This document shows positions 49,891 to 57,820 of a stretch of DNA of 64,000 nucleotides, in pieces. Under the pieces are notes generated by a model, which was not told the origin of the DNA, did not search any database, and saw nothing but the letters and a program-made list of their open reading frames with translations. The position numbers were made by a program, and so were the translations under genes. Source of the stretch: Archangium violaceum Cb vi76. Its GTDB lineage: Bacteria > Myxococcota > Myxococcia > Myxococcales > Myxococcaceae. Location of the stretch: positions 90,634-154,633 of the forward strand of contig NZ_JPMI01000142.1 of assembly GCF_000733295.1 (NCBI RefSeq). The letters run 5' to 3'. How positions within the stretch are numbered: position 1 is the stretch's first letter; each line of letters starts with the position of its first letter.

Positions 49891-51972
49891 TTACGGGTAC
49901 CAGCGCTCGAGGTAGTCGCCGATGGCCTGGAGGAACTGGGGGGGCGCGGGGACGGCGACCAGGCGGGCCTTGATGGTGGAGCTGCCGGAGACGTTCAGCT
50001 CGTGCTTCACCGAGAGGTGGGCGTCCACGTTGAGGGCGCGCAGCTCCCGGTCCGAGGTCTCCTTGCGGGACACGGAGCTGCGGCCGCCGATGCGGGGGCC
50101 GGACAGGAGGAAGGCATTGCGGTTGCTCGTGCCGAGCATGGTGCCAGTGGGCCCGGTGAGGTTCACGGTGTTGCCGGCGGCCTGGGCGCGCATGCCCGCG
50201 GGCAGGGTTCCAGCGGCGGCCCCGGCGTTGATGGCATCCGCGAGGTTCCGCGCCGTCTCGGCCGCGGAGACGCCGAGGGCGAACTCGTTGGCCTGGGGCG
50301 TGGTGCCCACCCCCACCGCCACGAGCTGCACCGACTCGATGACGACGGTGTCGCGGACCTGGGGCGAGGCGGGGGGACTGCCGTTGCCGAAGGGCTCGGC
50401 CACGCGCACGCTGCCCGCGGCCGAGAGCGTGGGCGCGGTGGGCGTGCGGGCGAAGAGCGTGTAGAGCGCGTAGTCACCGGGACCGTGGAGGTAGATGCGG
50501 TCTCCGCGGTTGAAGGCGCCGTAGGCGGTGTTCGCGTTGGCGGTGCGGATGGCGTTGGCGAGGTTCTCGGCGGTGGACTCGGCGGTGGCGCCCACCTGGA
50601 AGTCAGTGCCCTCGGTGTAGTCCCGGCCGCGGAAGGTGACGACGGGGGTGGGCGGGCTCGCCCCCGGGGAGGCGGTGCGCGGGACGATGCGGGCCTGCCG
50701 CCCCGAGGGAGCGCCCGTCCAGGCGGCGGTGGGGTGCGAGGTGCGCGCCACCAGCACGTCCGGCAGGCCGGTGAAGGTGATGACCACGCGGCGGTTGGCG
50801 GCCTTGTCGGTGCCGCTGAAGTCTTGCGTCGCCCCGTTGCCCACGGGCCTCTCGATGCGCGCGGCGGGCACCCCGCGCGACACCAGCGCCTGCTTCATGG
50901 ACTCGGCGCGGCGGAGGGAGAGTCCCTTGTTGTAGTTGTTGGCGCCGCCAGTCATGTCCGCCCACCCCACCAGCGTCACCCGGGCACTGGGGTAGGCGGC
51001 CATCAGCGCCGCCACCGCGTCCAGCGTCACCAGGGGCTGCGTGTCGGCGCCGTAGCCGCGGGGCGTCTCGTCCTCGTCGTGGTCGAAGAAGAGGGCCCGG
51101 TTGCACTCGCCGCCCGTCACCATGACGAAGCCCGGGTCGATGGCGGCGCCGATCTCCGCGAGTGCCCCGGCCACGGTGCCGTTGGCGCTGGTGTGGGGCG
51201 AGCCGCTGCCCGAGGGCAGCTCCAGCGAGGGCGGAGGGCTCACCGAGTCCAGGCTGGCGATGACGAAGTTGTCACCCGGAGCGCCCTGCGGCGAGGTGCG
51301 CACGGTGATGGTGGCCTTGTCACAGGCGTAGAGGTCCGGGCGGTTGGTGCTGGACGTGACGCCGGACACCGTCACCCACTGCATGAACACTCCCTGCAGG
51401 TCCCCCGTGGCCTGGTTGGTCCAGACGGAGTTGTTGCGCAGGGCGACGAGGAGGCTCTCCTGCGCGGACTGCCAGAGCGAGGTGCCGAGCTCCACGGGCT
51501 CACCGGTGGCGGGAGCGGGCGAGCCCTGGGGATAGAGGGCGTAGGTGGTGGAGCCGACGGTGAGCTGTCCGCCGCTATTGGCGGTGAGGGCCACCTTGCC
51601 CGTGGGAGGGATCCCCTGGCCGTCCTGCACCGTGATGGTGGCGGTGCCGCTGACGGCCTCCGTCTGGAGATCGTAGTTGCTCGACTCGTTCTCGCGATCG
51701 AGGTTGAAGTTCACCCCGAAGTCGATGGCGGTCGAGTAGTAGATGTTGAGGTGCATCTCCAGGTCGGCGTACTGGAAATGGTAGAAGGCCGGCTGGAGCC
51801 CGAGTGACAGCAGGTTCTGCGTCATGCCCGGGAGCACGGTCTGCCCCAGGCGCAGCGACTGATCGATGCTGTTCTGGTCCAGCTTCGCCTGGGCGTCGGC
51901 AACGGCCAGGGCCATGTCACCGATGAAATCCGCGACGTTGAGGTCCGCAAGAATCTTGCCTGCTTTGGGCAT
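49891..51972 (-). CDS. DUF2589 protein with OmpA-like domain inserted in the middle
   Basis: 693 residues. The N-terminus has the DUF2589 opening (LADLNVADFIGDMALAVADA, then LLSLGLQPAFYHFQYADLEM), and the C-terminus has its closing block (LNVDAHLSVKHELNVSGSST, then KARLVAVPAPPQFLQAIGDY). Between them lie a carbohydrate- or phage-tail-like beta part and, at about 290-400, an OmpA/Pal-type peptidoglycan-binding domain. It has VTLVGWADMTGGANNYNKGL, SLRRAESMKQALVSRGV and KAANRRVVI, the NRRV end block of OmpA_C. Three copies of an ANLANAI-type repeat follow (about 455-600). There is no signal peptide, unlike normal OmpA proteins. Confidence 0.8.
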   Translation of the reverse strand: MPKAGKILADLNVADFIGDMALAVADAQAKLDQNSIDQSLRLGQTVLPGMTQNLLSLGLQPAFYHFQYADLEMHLNIYYSTAIDFGVNFNLDRENESSNYDLQTEAVSGTATITVQDGQGIPPTGKVALTANSGGQLTVGSTTYALYPQGSPAPATGEPVELGTSLWQSAQESLLVALRNNSVWTNQATGDLQGVFMQWVTVSGVTSSTNRPDLYACDKATITVRTSPQGAPGDNFVIASLDSVSPPPSLELPSGSGSPHTSANGTVAGALAEIGAAIDPGFVMVTGGECNRALFFDHDEDETPRGYGADTQPLVTLDAVAALMAAYPSARVTLVGWADMTGGANNYNKGLSLRRAESMKQALVSRGVPAARIERPVGNGATQDFSGTDKAANRRVVITFTGLPDVLVARTSHPTAAWTGAPSGRQARIVPRTASPGASPPTPVVTFRGRDYTEGTDFQVGATAESTAENLANAIRTANANTAYGAFNRGDRIYLHGPGDYALYTLFARTPTAPTLSAAGSVRVAEPFGNGSPPASPQVRDTVVIESVQLVAVGVGTTPQANEFALGVSAAETARNLADAINAGAAAGTLPAGMRAQAAGNTVNLTGPTGTMLGTSNRNAFLLSGPRIGGRSSVSRKETSDRELRALNVDAHLSVKHELNVSGSSTIKARLVAVPAPPQFLQAIGDYLERWYP

Positions 51973-51975
51973 GGT

Positions 51976-52521
51976 CTACCTCGGTGCGACAGGTGGAGGG
52001 AGTGGAAGGGCGATGGAAGGGTTGACGGCCTCGGGACGGACGGACCAGTAGCGGTGACGCTCCTGCTCGAGGGCGAGACGGCGCGCGTCGACGTGCAATC
52101 CTCCCCGCAGCCAGGAGAGGACACGCTCGGAGAGGGGAAGACGGCCCGGGCCGGCCAGGGCCACGGCGGCCTCGAGCCGCTCACGGGCCTCGGTGGGGCG
52201 CTGGAGCCCGAGCAGGGCCATCCCCTGGTGCTCACGGTGGGAGGCCAGGTCCAGGCGCGCCAGCTCCGTGGAGGGCGGCTGCCGGGAATAGTGGGCCTCG
52301 ACGCGCTGGCAGAAGGAGAGGACTTCCTCGAAGGCCCCCGAGCGCTCGAGCGACTCGAGCACGCACCAGGCGTAGTGGCGCGACACCACCTCGGGCGCGC
52401 CGGACTGGGAGGCCAGACGCAGCGCCTCGCGGTAGTGGCGCAGGGCCTCGGAGTGCTCGCCCTGGAGCGCGAGCAGCTTGCCCTGCTCTGCCAGACGGGA
52501 ATGCAGCGCGGGAGCACTCAT
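51976..52521 (-). CDS. TPR-like helical operon protein
   Basis: 181 residues, almost wholly helical, with TPR-type repeats: LLALQGEHSEALRHYREALR, SGAFEEVLSFCQRVEAHYS and GMALLGLQRPTEARERLEAA. Such modules act as scaffolds for protein contacts. The ATG at 52521 overlaps the stop of the upstream gene (ATGA), and its own stop lies 3 bp before the OmpA-containing gene. The C-terminus is Pro-rich. Probably an assembly or adaptor protein for the DUF2589 complex; this is inference from position. Confidence 0.65.
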   Translation of the reverse strand: MSAPALHSRLAEQGKLLALQGEHSEALRHYREALRLASQSGAPEVVSRHYAWCVLESLERSGAFEEVLSFCQRVEAHYSRQPPSTELARLDLASHREHQGMALLGLQRPTEARERLEAAVALAGPGRLPLSERVLSWLRGGLHVDARRLALEQERHRYWSVRPEAVNPSIALPLPPPVAPR

Positions 52522-53603
52522 GCCGGCTCCAGGCTGGCGCGGACGCCCCGCGCGCGCAGCTCGGCCACGAGCCACCGCGCCCGGGTGTCACCCAGGGGCG
52601 GGACGAAGGTGTGGGGGAGCCGCGCGAGCGAGGTGCGCACCTCGGCCGCGGGCAACCCGAGCGCGGAGCCGAGCAGCTCGGTGACGGCGGGGGCGTCGCG
52701 CAGCTCCTCCACCTTGAGACGGAAGCTGCGGAAGACGATGAGCTGCGCGGAGACGCGAGCCCCCGCGGCCTCCAGGGGGGCCACGCGCGCCGGGAGCTCC
52801 CTCGCGCTCAGGCCGGCATGAAGCACCACGGGCAGCCGGGAGAGCACCCGCGGCACCAGCTTCTCGGGCATCCCCGTCTCGCGCACGAGCAGCTCGGCGA
52901 ATCCGGGGGTGGCGGGCGCCTCGGTGAGGCTCAGGTCGAAGCGCAGGAAGGCCTGGTCCACCACGCGCACGAGGGAGCGCGCGGCCAGCTCGCGCCACAC
53001 CTGCGCGGCCTGGGCCTGGGAGAGCCCGCTGGCGACGAGCGGCGGCGCGCCCACCTCGAGCCCCAGCGCGCCCAGCACCGCGCGCACGGTGGCCAGCCCG
53101 CCAGCGTCCTCGCCACGATAGAAGACGTCATAGCGGGCGGTGGCGGGGTTGCTCGCATCCACCTCCACGCCCAGGGGCGAGAAGCGCGCGCGCAGCGCAT
53201 CCACCGTGGCCTGGGACACGGCGCCGAGCACCGTCGCCGGCGTGGCACAGAGGGCGGAGGCCGCGTCCGCCAGGGAGCAGCCGAGAACCAGCGCCAGCTC
53301 CCGGGCGACCTCGCGGAAGCGTCCGCCGTCGCGCAGGTAGAAGGCCACGTCGTAGCTGGGGCCCGGCTCGGGCAGGGGCGCGTCCTCGGGCTCGATGTCG
53401 AGCTCCAGACCCGACTCACGCAACGCTCCGGCGAGGGCCTCCGCCACTTCGGCTGGCAGCCCGGTGGCCAGCACCGCTGGCGCGCGGAACAACCGCGCCG
53501 CTATCTCCGCGGGAGGGAGATCGAAGTGCGGCGCCAGAGCACGAACAATGCTCGCGGTTCCACGATGCAACGCACGAACAGTGATACGTTGAGCCCCCGA
53601 CAT
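52518..53603 (-). CDS. Protein with five L7/L12-CTD-like repeats, first gene of the operon
   Basis: 361 residues built from five units of ~70-75 residues. Each has a strand, a helix, a second helix with Pro/Gly and an ending like GLELDIEP or GVEVDASN. Examples are IVRALAPHFDLPPAEIAARL, REVARELALVLGCSLADAAS and LGSALGLPAAEVRTSLARLP. This strand-helix-helix-helix pattern resembles the C-terminal domain of ribosomal L7/L12, seen in some bacterial multi-domain proteins. No signal peptide, membrane helix or catalytic motif. It is the promoter-proximal gene of the operon; the start ATG lacks a strong ribosome-binding site. Confidence 0.7.
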   Translation of the reverse strand: MSGAQRITVRALHRGTASIVRALAPHFDLPPAEIAARLFRAPAVLATGLPAEVAEALAGALRESGLELDIEPEDAPLPEPGPSYDVAFYLRDGGRFREVARELALVLGCSLADAASALCATPATVLGAVSQATVDALRARFSPLGVEVDASNPATARYDVFYRGEDAGGLATVRAVLGALGLEVGAPPLVASGLSQAQAAQVWRELAARSLVRVVDQAFLRFDLSLTEAPATPGFAELLVRETGMPEKLVPRVLSRLPVVLHAGLSARELPARVAPLEAAGARVSAQLIVFRSFRLKVEELRDAPAVTELLGSALGLPAAEVRTSLARLPHTFVPPLGDTRARWLVAELRARGVRASLEPA

Positions 53604-54058
53604 TCACGCAGGGTAGATTTTTCATTCCCGACTGTCAACCACTGGATTCAAACCTGGCCCACGCATCCATCGAGGCCTTGACTTGCGGTCTACCTCGCCT
53701 CGGACGCCTCCGGAGCGATGACCGGTGCGCTCGTGAATCATTCTTCCTCACCAAACCAACCACACTCCGGGTAACACCCAATAAAATGACTGATATGACA
53801 ATGGGTTGGCGCCCTGGCCCTCATTTTGTTTCAACATAACGCTCACATTTGTCAGTCATTGGATCGACCCTCTTGGGCAGTCAGTCCGGGAGACGAGCAT
53901 GCCGGTGACTTCGCTTTCGAAACCGTGGCCCTGGGGTAGTTCCGCGGCGGGTTCGCTTCCCGCCGCCGGTGTGCAGGGGTCTGCGCGGTCCTGCCTTCCT
54001 TCTTGCACATGCTGCACACCCCATCGTCCTCATCGACCTTGATTGAACGGCATCGACC
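53604..54058. promoter_or_regulatory. Divergent regulatory region between the DUF2589 operon and the lipid operon
   Basis: 455 bp, noticeably more AT-rich than its surroundings, with no gene. A 9-bp inverted repeat AATGACTGA (53785-53793) / TCAGTCATT (53852-53860) encloses 58 bp of AT-rich sequence (CATTTTGTTTCAACATAACG), and the flanks are partly repeated as TATGACAATG / CATTTGTCAG. The repeat likely marks regulatory sites. The leftward operon starts at 53603 and the rightward one at 54059 or 54107. Confidence 0.5.
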
Positions 54059-55969
54059 TTGCAACCTCCGGCGCGCAACCCTCGCAGTTCCGCGCCGGAG
54101 GCCGTCATTCTTCGCGACGTCTACATCACCTCGCTGGGCACGTTTCTCCCCGGCAAACCCATCGGCAACGACGAGATGGAGGAGTATCTCGGGCGCATCC
54201 AGGGTAAGCCCTCGCGCGCCCGCGCCCGCGTTCTCAAGCAGAACGGAATCCAGACCCGCCACTACGCCATCGACACGCAGCAGCGCAGCCTCTTCCGCAA
54301 TAGCGAGATGGCCGCCCTCGCGGTGCGAGACGCGGTGACCCGGCGGCAGCGCCCGCTCGAACAGGTGGATTTCCTCGCCGCCGCCACCACCCAGGGAGAT
54401 CTCTGCGTCCCAGGCTTCGGCAGCATGGTGCATGGCGAGCTCCAGAACCCCACCTGCGAGATCGCGTCCCTGCACGGCGTCTGCGCCAGCGGCGTCATGG
54501 CCCTGCGAAGCGCCATGCTTCAGGTCAAGGCAGAGGAGCGACAGCTCGCCATCGCCTGTGCCAGCGAGTTTCCCAGCCGCCTCTTCAAGGCCTCGCGCTT
54601 CACCGCCCAGCTCGGTGAGGACGGAGAGCTTCCCTTCGACACGGAATTCCTCCGCTGGATGCTGTCCGACGGCGCTGGCGCCGCCGTGCTCGAACCCGCA
54701 CCGCGCTCGGAAGGGCTCTCACTGAAGCTCGAGTGGATCGAGCTGCGCTCCCACGCACACCAGTACGACGTCTGCATGTATGCCGGCGCCAACACCTCCC
54801 AGGGGGAGCTCGGGCCCTCGTGGCTGGACTTCCCCAGCTTCGAGGAGGCCTCACGTGAGGGCGCCATCAACCTCAAGCAGGACATCAGGCTCCTGGACAA
54901 CATGGTGAAGATCGGGGTCGACGGCTACTTCGACCTCCTCGAGCGGGGACGGCTCACCCCCGACTTCGACCACTTCGTGTGTCACTACTCCTCGCACTTC
55001 TTCCGCGAGCACATCCGCAAGCTCCTGGACCAGGCCGGTGCCTCCATCCCCGAGGAGAAGTGGTTCACCAACCTGTACACCAAGGGCAACGTGGGCTGCG
55101 CGTCCATCTACGTGCTGCTCGAGGAGTTGTTCCACTCCGGCAAGCTCCGGCCGGGTCAACGCATCTTCTGCATGGTGCCGGAGAGCGGCCGCTTCATCGC
55201 CTCCTACATGCTGCTCACCGTGGTGGGCCAGGAAGCTCCCGTGCGCCCCGCCCTCCCCCCGGTGACCCCGGCGGGACCGCCCGCCCTTCAAGTCGATACC
55301 GCCGATCCGTTGCAGGCCTCCCTCGTCCGCCAGCTCACCCGGGTGTGGATCGACTTCGAGGCCCGCCTCCACCAGGTGCCCGTCGTGGCGCGGCTCGAGC
55401 GTGGACAGCTCACGGTGGAGGATTACCGGCTGCTCCTCCTGAACCTGCGCCAGCAGGTCGCCGAGGGGGCACGCTGGATCGCGCGCGCGGCCTCCCATAT
55501 CGAGCTCTCGGCGTTTTCCCTCCGCTCGCTCTTCATCACCCATGCCCGCGAGGAACACCGGGACTTCCAGATGCTGGAGCGCGATTACGTCTCGGTGGGC
55601 GGGAAGCTCGAGGACATCCAGAACGGGCAGAAGAATGTCGGCAGCGAAGCCCTCAGCGCGTGGATGTTCCAGCGCGCGAGCCAGCCCAATCCCTTCGATC
55701 TCATGGGAGCGATGTTCATCATCGAGGGACTGGGCAGCCGCCTCGCCCGCGGTTGGGGAGAGCGCATCCGCGATCAGTTGGGACTCGCGGACTCGCAGGT
55801 GTCCTTCCTGCTGTACCATGGCTCCAACGACGAATCGCACCTCGACAAGCTGGAGACCGCGGTCCAGTCAGGGCTGCTGACCGAGGCGCTCGTCGAGCGC
55901 GTGGTCAAGACCGCCAAGGTGACCGCTCGCCTGTACCTCCTGCAGCTCGAGGAGCTGGGAAACGTGTGA
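54059..55969 (+). CDS. Ketoacyl-ACP synthase III fused to a heme-oxygenase-like diiron enzyme
   Basis: 636 residues if the TTG start is used. Residues ~18-390 are a thiolase-fold KAS III with the complete triad: C142 in LHGVCASG, H309 in FVCHYSSH and N344 in KGNVGCAS. A Pro-rich linker (about 392-415) joins a C-terminal four-helix-bundle domain of the heme-oxygenase-like/iron-containing redox (HDO) type. Candidate iron ligands are in HAREEH (495-500), E556 (FIIEG) and the H587-x3-D591-x2-H594 motif. HDO enzymes include the fatty-acid decarboxylase UndA; the KAS part condenses acyl chains. The start is unclear: an AUU at 54107 with GGAGG five bases upstream is an attractive alternative. Confidence 0.85.
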   Translation: MQPPARNPRSSAPEAVILRDVYITSLGTFLPGKPIGNDEMEEYLGRIQGKPSRARARVLKQNGIQTRHYAIDTQQRSLFRNSEMAALAVRDAVTRRQRPLEQVDFLAAATTQGDLCVPGFGSMVHGELQNPTCEIASLHGVCASGVMALRSAMLQVKAEERQLAIACASEFPSRLFKASRFTAQLGEDGELPFDTEFLRWMLSDGAGAAVLEPAPRSEGLSLKLEWIELRSHAHQYDVCMYAGANTSQGELGPSWLDFPSFEEASREGAINLKQDIRLLDNMVKIGVDGYFDLLERGRLTPDFDHFVCHYSSHFFREHIRKLLDQAGASIPEEKWFTNLYTKGNVGCASIYVLLEELFHSGKLRPGQRIFCMVPESGRFIASYMLLTVVGQEAPVRPALPPVTPAGPPALQVDTADPLQASLVRQLTRVWIDFEARLHQVPVVARLERGQLTVEDYRLLLLNLRQQVAEGARWIARAASHIELSAFSLRSLFITHAREEHRDFQMLERDYVSVGGKLEDIQNGQKNVGSEALSAWMFQRASQPNPFDLMGAMFIIEGLGSRLARGWGERIRDQLGLADSQVSFLLYHGSNDESHLDKLETAVQSGLLTEALVERVVKTAKVTARLYLLQLEELGNV

Positions 55970-56826
55970 TGCAACTCCTCAACGCCCTCGTTCTCTGCAT
56001 GGTGTACGTGGTGCTCGCCGGCCTGGCGGTGGGCCTCGTGTATCACCGCACGCTCAGTCATCGGGCGCTGCGGCTGTCTCCCTGGTTCGAACGGACCCTT
56101 GTCACCCTGGGCCTGCCTGCCGGTACTCCGGTGCAGTGGGCGGGAAACCATCGCCGCCATCACGCGAACACGGACCAGGAGGGGGATCCGCACTCCCCGC
56201 GGCACGGGTTCTGGCACGCCCACAACGGGTGGTACATCGGCCAGACGCACTGGGTTCCGTGCCTGGCGTACGCGCTCGCGGGTCCGCTGCGCACGCTCTT
56301 CGATGGATGGCATCGGCCGCGCAGCAACCAGGAGTCCGTTCACCTGGCACCCGATGTGGCCGCGGATCCGTACTACAGGTTCGTGAGCCGTCCCGGTCCG
56401 TACCTCGCGTTCGCCGTGGCCCACGTGGCTGGATTCTATGGTGCGGCGTGGGCGCTCGGAGGGACCGCGGGGCTGGTCATGCTCCTGGCCACCCAGATCC
56501 TCGTCTACAACCTGGGAGACGCCATCGACAGCGCGGCACACCTCGTCGGAGACCGCCCCTTCGCCGTCACCCACCTGGCCACGAATCACCCATGGATCGC
56601 CTTCTTGACCTTCGGTGAAGGCTGGCACGCCAACCACCACAGCTTTCCACGCAGCCCCCGCACCGATATATTTCGCGGTCAGGTGGACGTCATCTGGTGG
56701 GAGATCCGGCTGCTGGCGCTGCTCGGCATCGCGAGCGAGCTCCAGAAGCCCCCCTCCGCCACCGACGTCCGTGCCCGATTGAAGGATTCCGTGAAGGATT
56801 CTCCCGCTCATGTCCCTGCCCGCTGA
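55969..56826 (+). CDS. Membrane fatty-acid (acyl-CoA) desaturase
   Basis: 285 residues, integral membrane. The three His boxes are complete: HRTLSH (26-31), HRRHH (61-65) and HANHH (220-224), plus H191 in SAAH. Four transmembrane helices flank them. This is the FA_desaturase family that introduces double bonds into acyl chains on lipids or CoA. Its ATG overlaps the stop of the fusion gene by one base (TGATG), so translation is coupled, and the last bases overlap the next gene by 17. No cytochrome b5 or ferredoxin domain is attached. Confidence 0.9.
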   Translation: MQLLNALVLCMVYVVLAGLAVGLVYHRTLSHRALRLSPWFERTLVTLGLPAGTPVQWAGNHRRHHANTDQEGDPHSPRHGFWHAHNGWYIGQTHWVPCLAYALAGPLRTLFDGWHRPRSNQESVHLAPDVAADPYYRFVSRPGPYLAFAVAHVAGFYGAAWALGGTAGLVMLLATQILVYNLGDAIDSAAHLVGDRPFAVTHLATNHPWIAFLTFGEGWHANHHSFPRSPRTDIFRGQVDVIWWEIRLLALLGIASELQKPPSATDVRARLKDSVKDSPAHVPAR

Positions 56827-57820
56827 GACCGCTCCACGCAGGTCGACGGACACCGCGCCCTCATCGGAGGTGCACGACTTCCAGGCGCCCTTCCAGGAGC
56901 GCACGCACGATCCCAGGGATCCGGATCCCTCCCTGGCCGCCTACCTGGACACCAGCCTGCCGCTGCAGCCCCAGGTGCGGGCCGCGCTGCTGCAGGATCT
57001 GGAGCTGTTCTCCCGAAGGGTCCTCCACCGGATCTTCAAGCCCCTGGGGATCTTCGCCATCGTCGTCATCGGCATCCTGAAGATCTTCATTCCCCGGGCC
57101 TTCACCAGCTCCCCCCTGCTGCACAAACTCATCCACTGGGGACTCGAGTACTTCGTCGCGGCGCCTTCGAACTTCCTCATCCTCCGCCACTTCCACGTGG
57201 GCTCGGAGATCCTCGCGTTCATCGCCGCCAACTCGCCGGTACAGGTCCCCACCAACCCCATCCGGCCGAAATTCCTGAAGGACGTGGAGCAGGAGATCTT
57301 CCTCAACCACGATCTCAACCTCTACAACTTCATCATCCGTCTCAACACCGCGCTGCGGAGTGAGAACGCCCACCTGCATCCTCCGAAGCGGCTCAACTTC
57401 GACATGATCACCGATGGTCCGTTCGACATCGCGCCGCTTCCCCGGAGATGGACCAACTTCATCGACCTGTCGTCGGCGATCGAGGTCTACACCCCGCTGT
57501 ACCAGCTCTTCCTGACGGAGCGTGACTTCCGCCGGGCCTACCACTCGCTCCAGCTCGATGAGACAATCGCCATCTACGTGGCACGGTTGCTGGGGGACAC
57601 CACCCACCTCGCACTGGTGAACAACCGCCACCCCCTGGTGCCCGACTCGGCATTCCGGTCCGCCAAGCGTCTGGTGCTCCATGGCCTGGCGTCCGAGGCC
57701 CTGCACGCGCTCCTCGTGCACCACAAGCGGCGGCAGAAGGAGCTGGACGCGCGCGGGCTCGCGGCCTCGGGACATGGACTCGTCTCCCTGTGGAAGGCCC
57801 CACCACCGGGTGAGTCGTGA
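56810..57820 (+). CDS. Membrane-associated protein of unknown function in the lipid operon
   Basis: 336 residues. A hydrophobic segment at about 79-95 (IFAIVVIGILKIFIPRA) is the only likely membrane helix, and HWGLEYFVAAPSNFLILRHFHVGSEIL follows (written in part). The rest is helical with scattered His and Asp (LFLTERDFRRAYHSLQLDET, VLHGLASEALHALLVHH). I know it only as a DUF6999-like protein by feel, and I do not assign a function. It overlaps the desaturase by 17 bases and the hydroxylase by four, so it is part of the operon. It may be an accessory or carrier for the membrane enzymes. Confidence 0.65.
   Translation: MSLPAETAPRRSTDTAPSSEVHDFQAPFQERTHDPRDPDPSLAAYLDTSLPLQPQVRAALLQDLELFSRRVLHRIFKPLGIFAIVVIGILKIFIPRAFTSSPLLHKLIHWGLEYFVAAPSNFLILRHFHVGSEILAFIAANSPVQVPTNPIRPKFLKDVEQEIFLNHDLNLYNFIIRLNTALRSENAHLHPPKRLNFDMITDGPFDIAPLPRRWTNFIDLSSAIEVYTPLYQLFLTERDFRRAYHSLQLDETIAIYVARLLGDTTHLALVNNRHPLVPDSAFRSAKRLVLHGLASEALHALLVHHKRRQKELDARGLAASGHGLVSLWKAPPPGES

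Noticed and set aside
47368..51807. 1479-residue plus-strand open frame, the second longest in the window
   Set aside because: Runs opposite to the DUF2589 operon, with Gly/Ala/Arg/His-rich shadow composition and no ribosome-binding site; the minus strand has conserved, spaced genes.
44484..53603. Reading the DUF2589 operon as a type VI secretion system or contractile tail
   Set aside because: No sheath, baseplate, ClpV, Hcp, VgrG or tube proteins are recognisable; the tail-like segments in the 693-residue protein alone are not enough.
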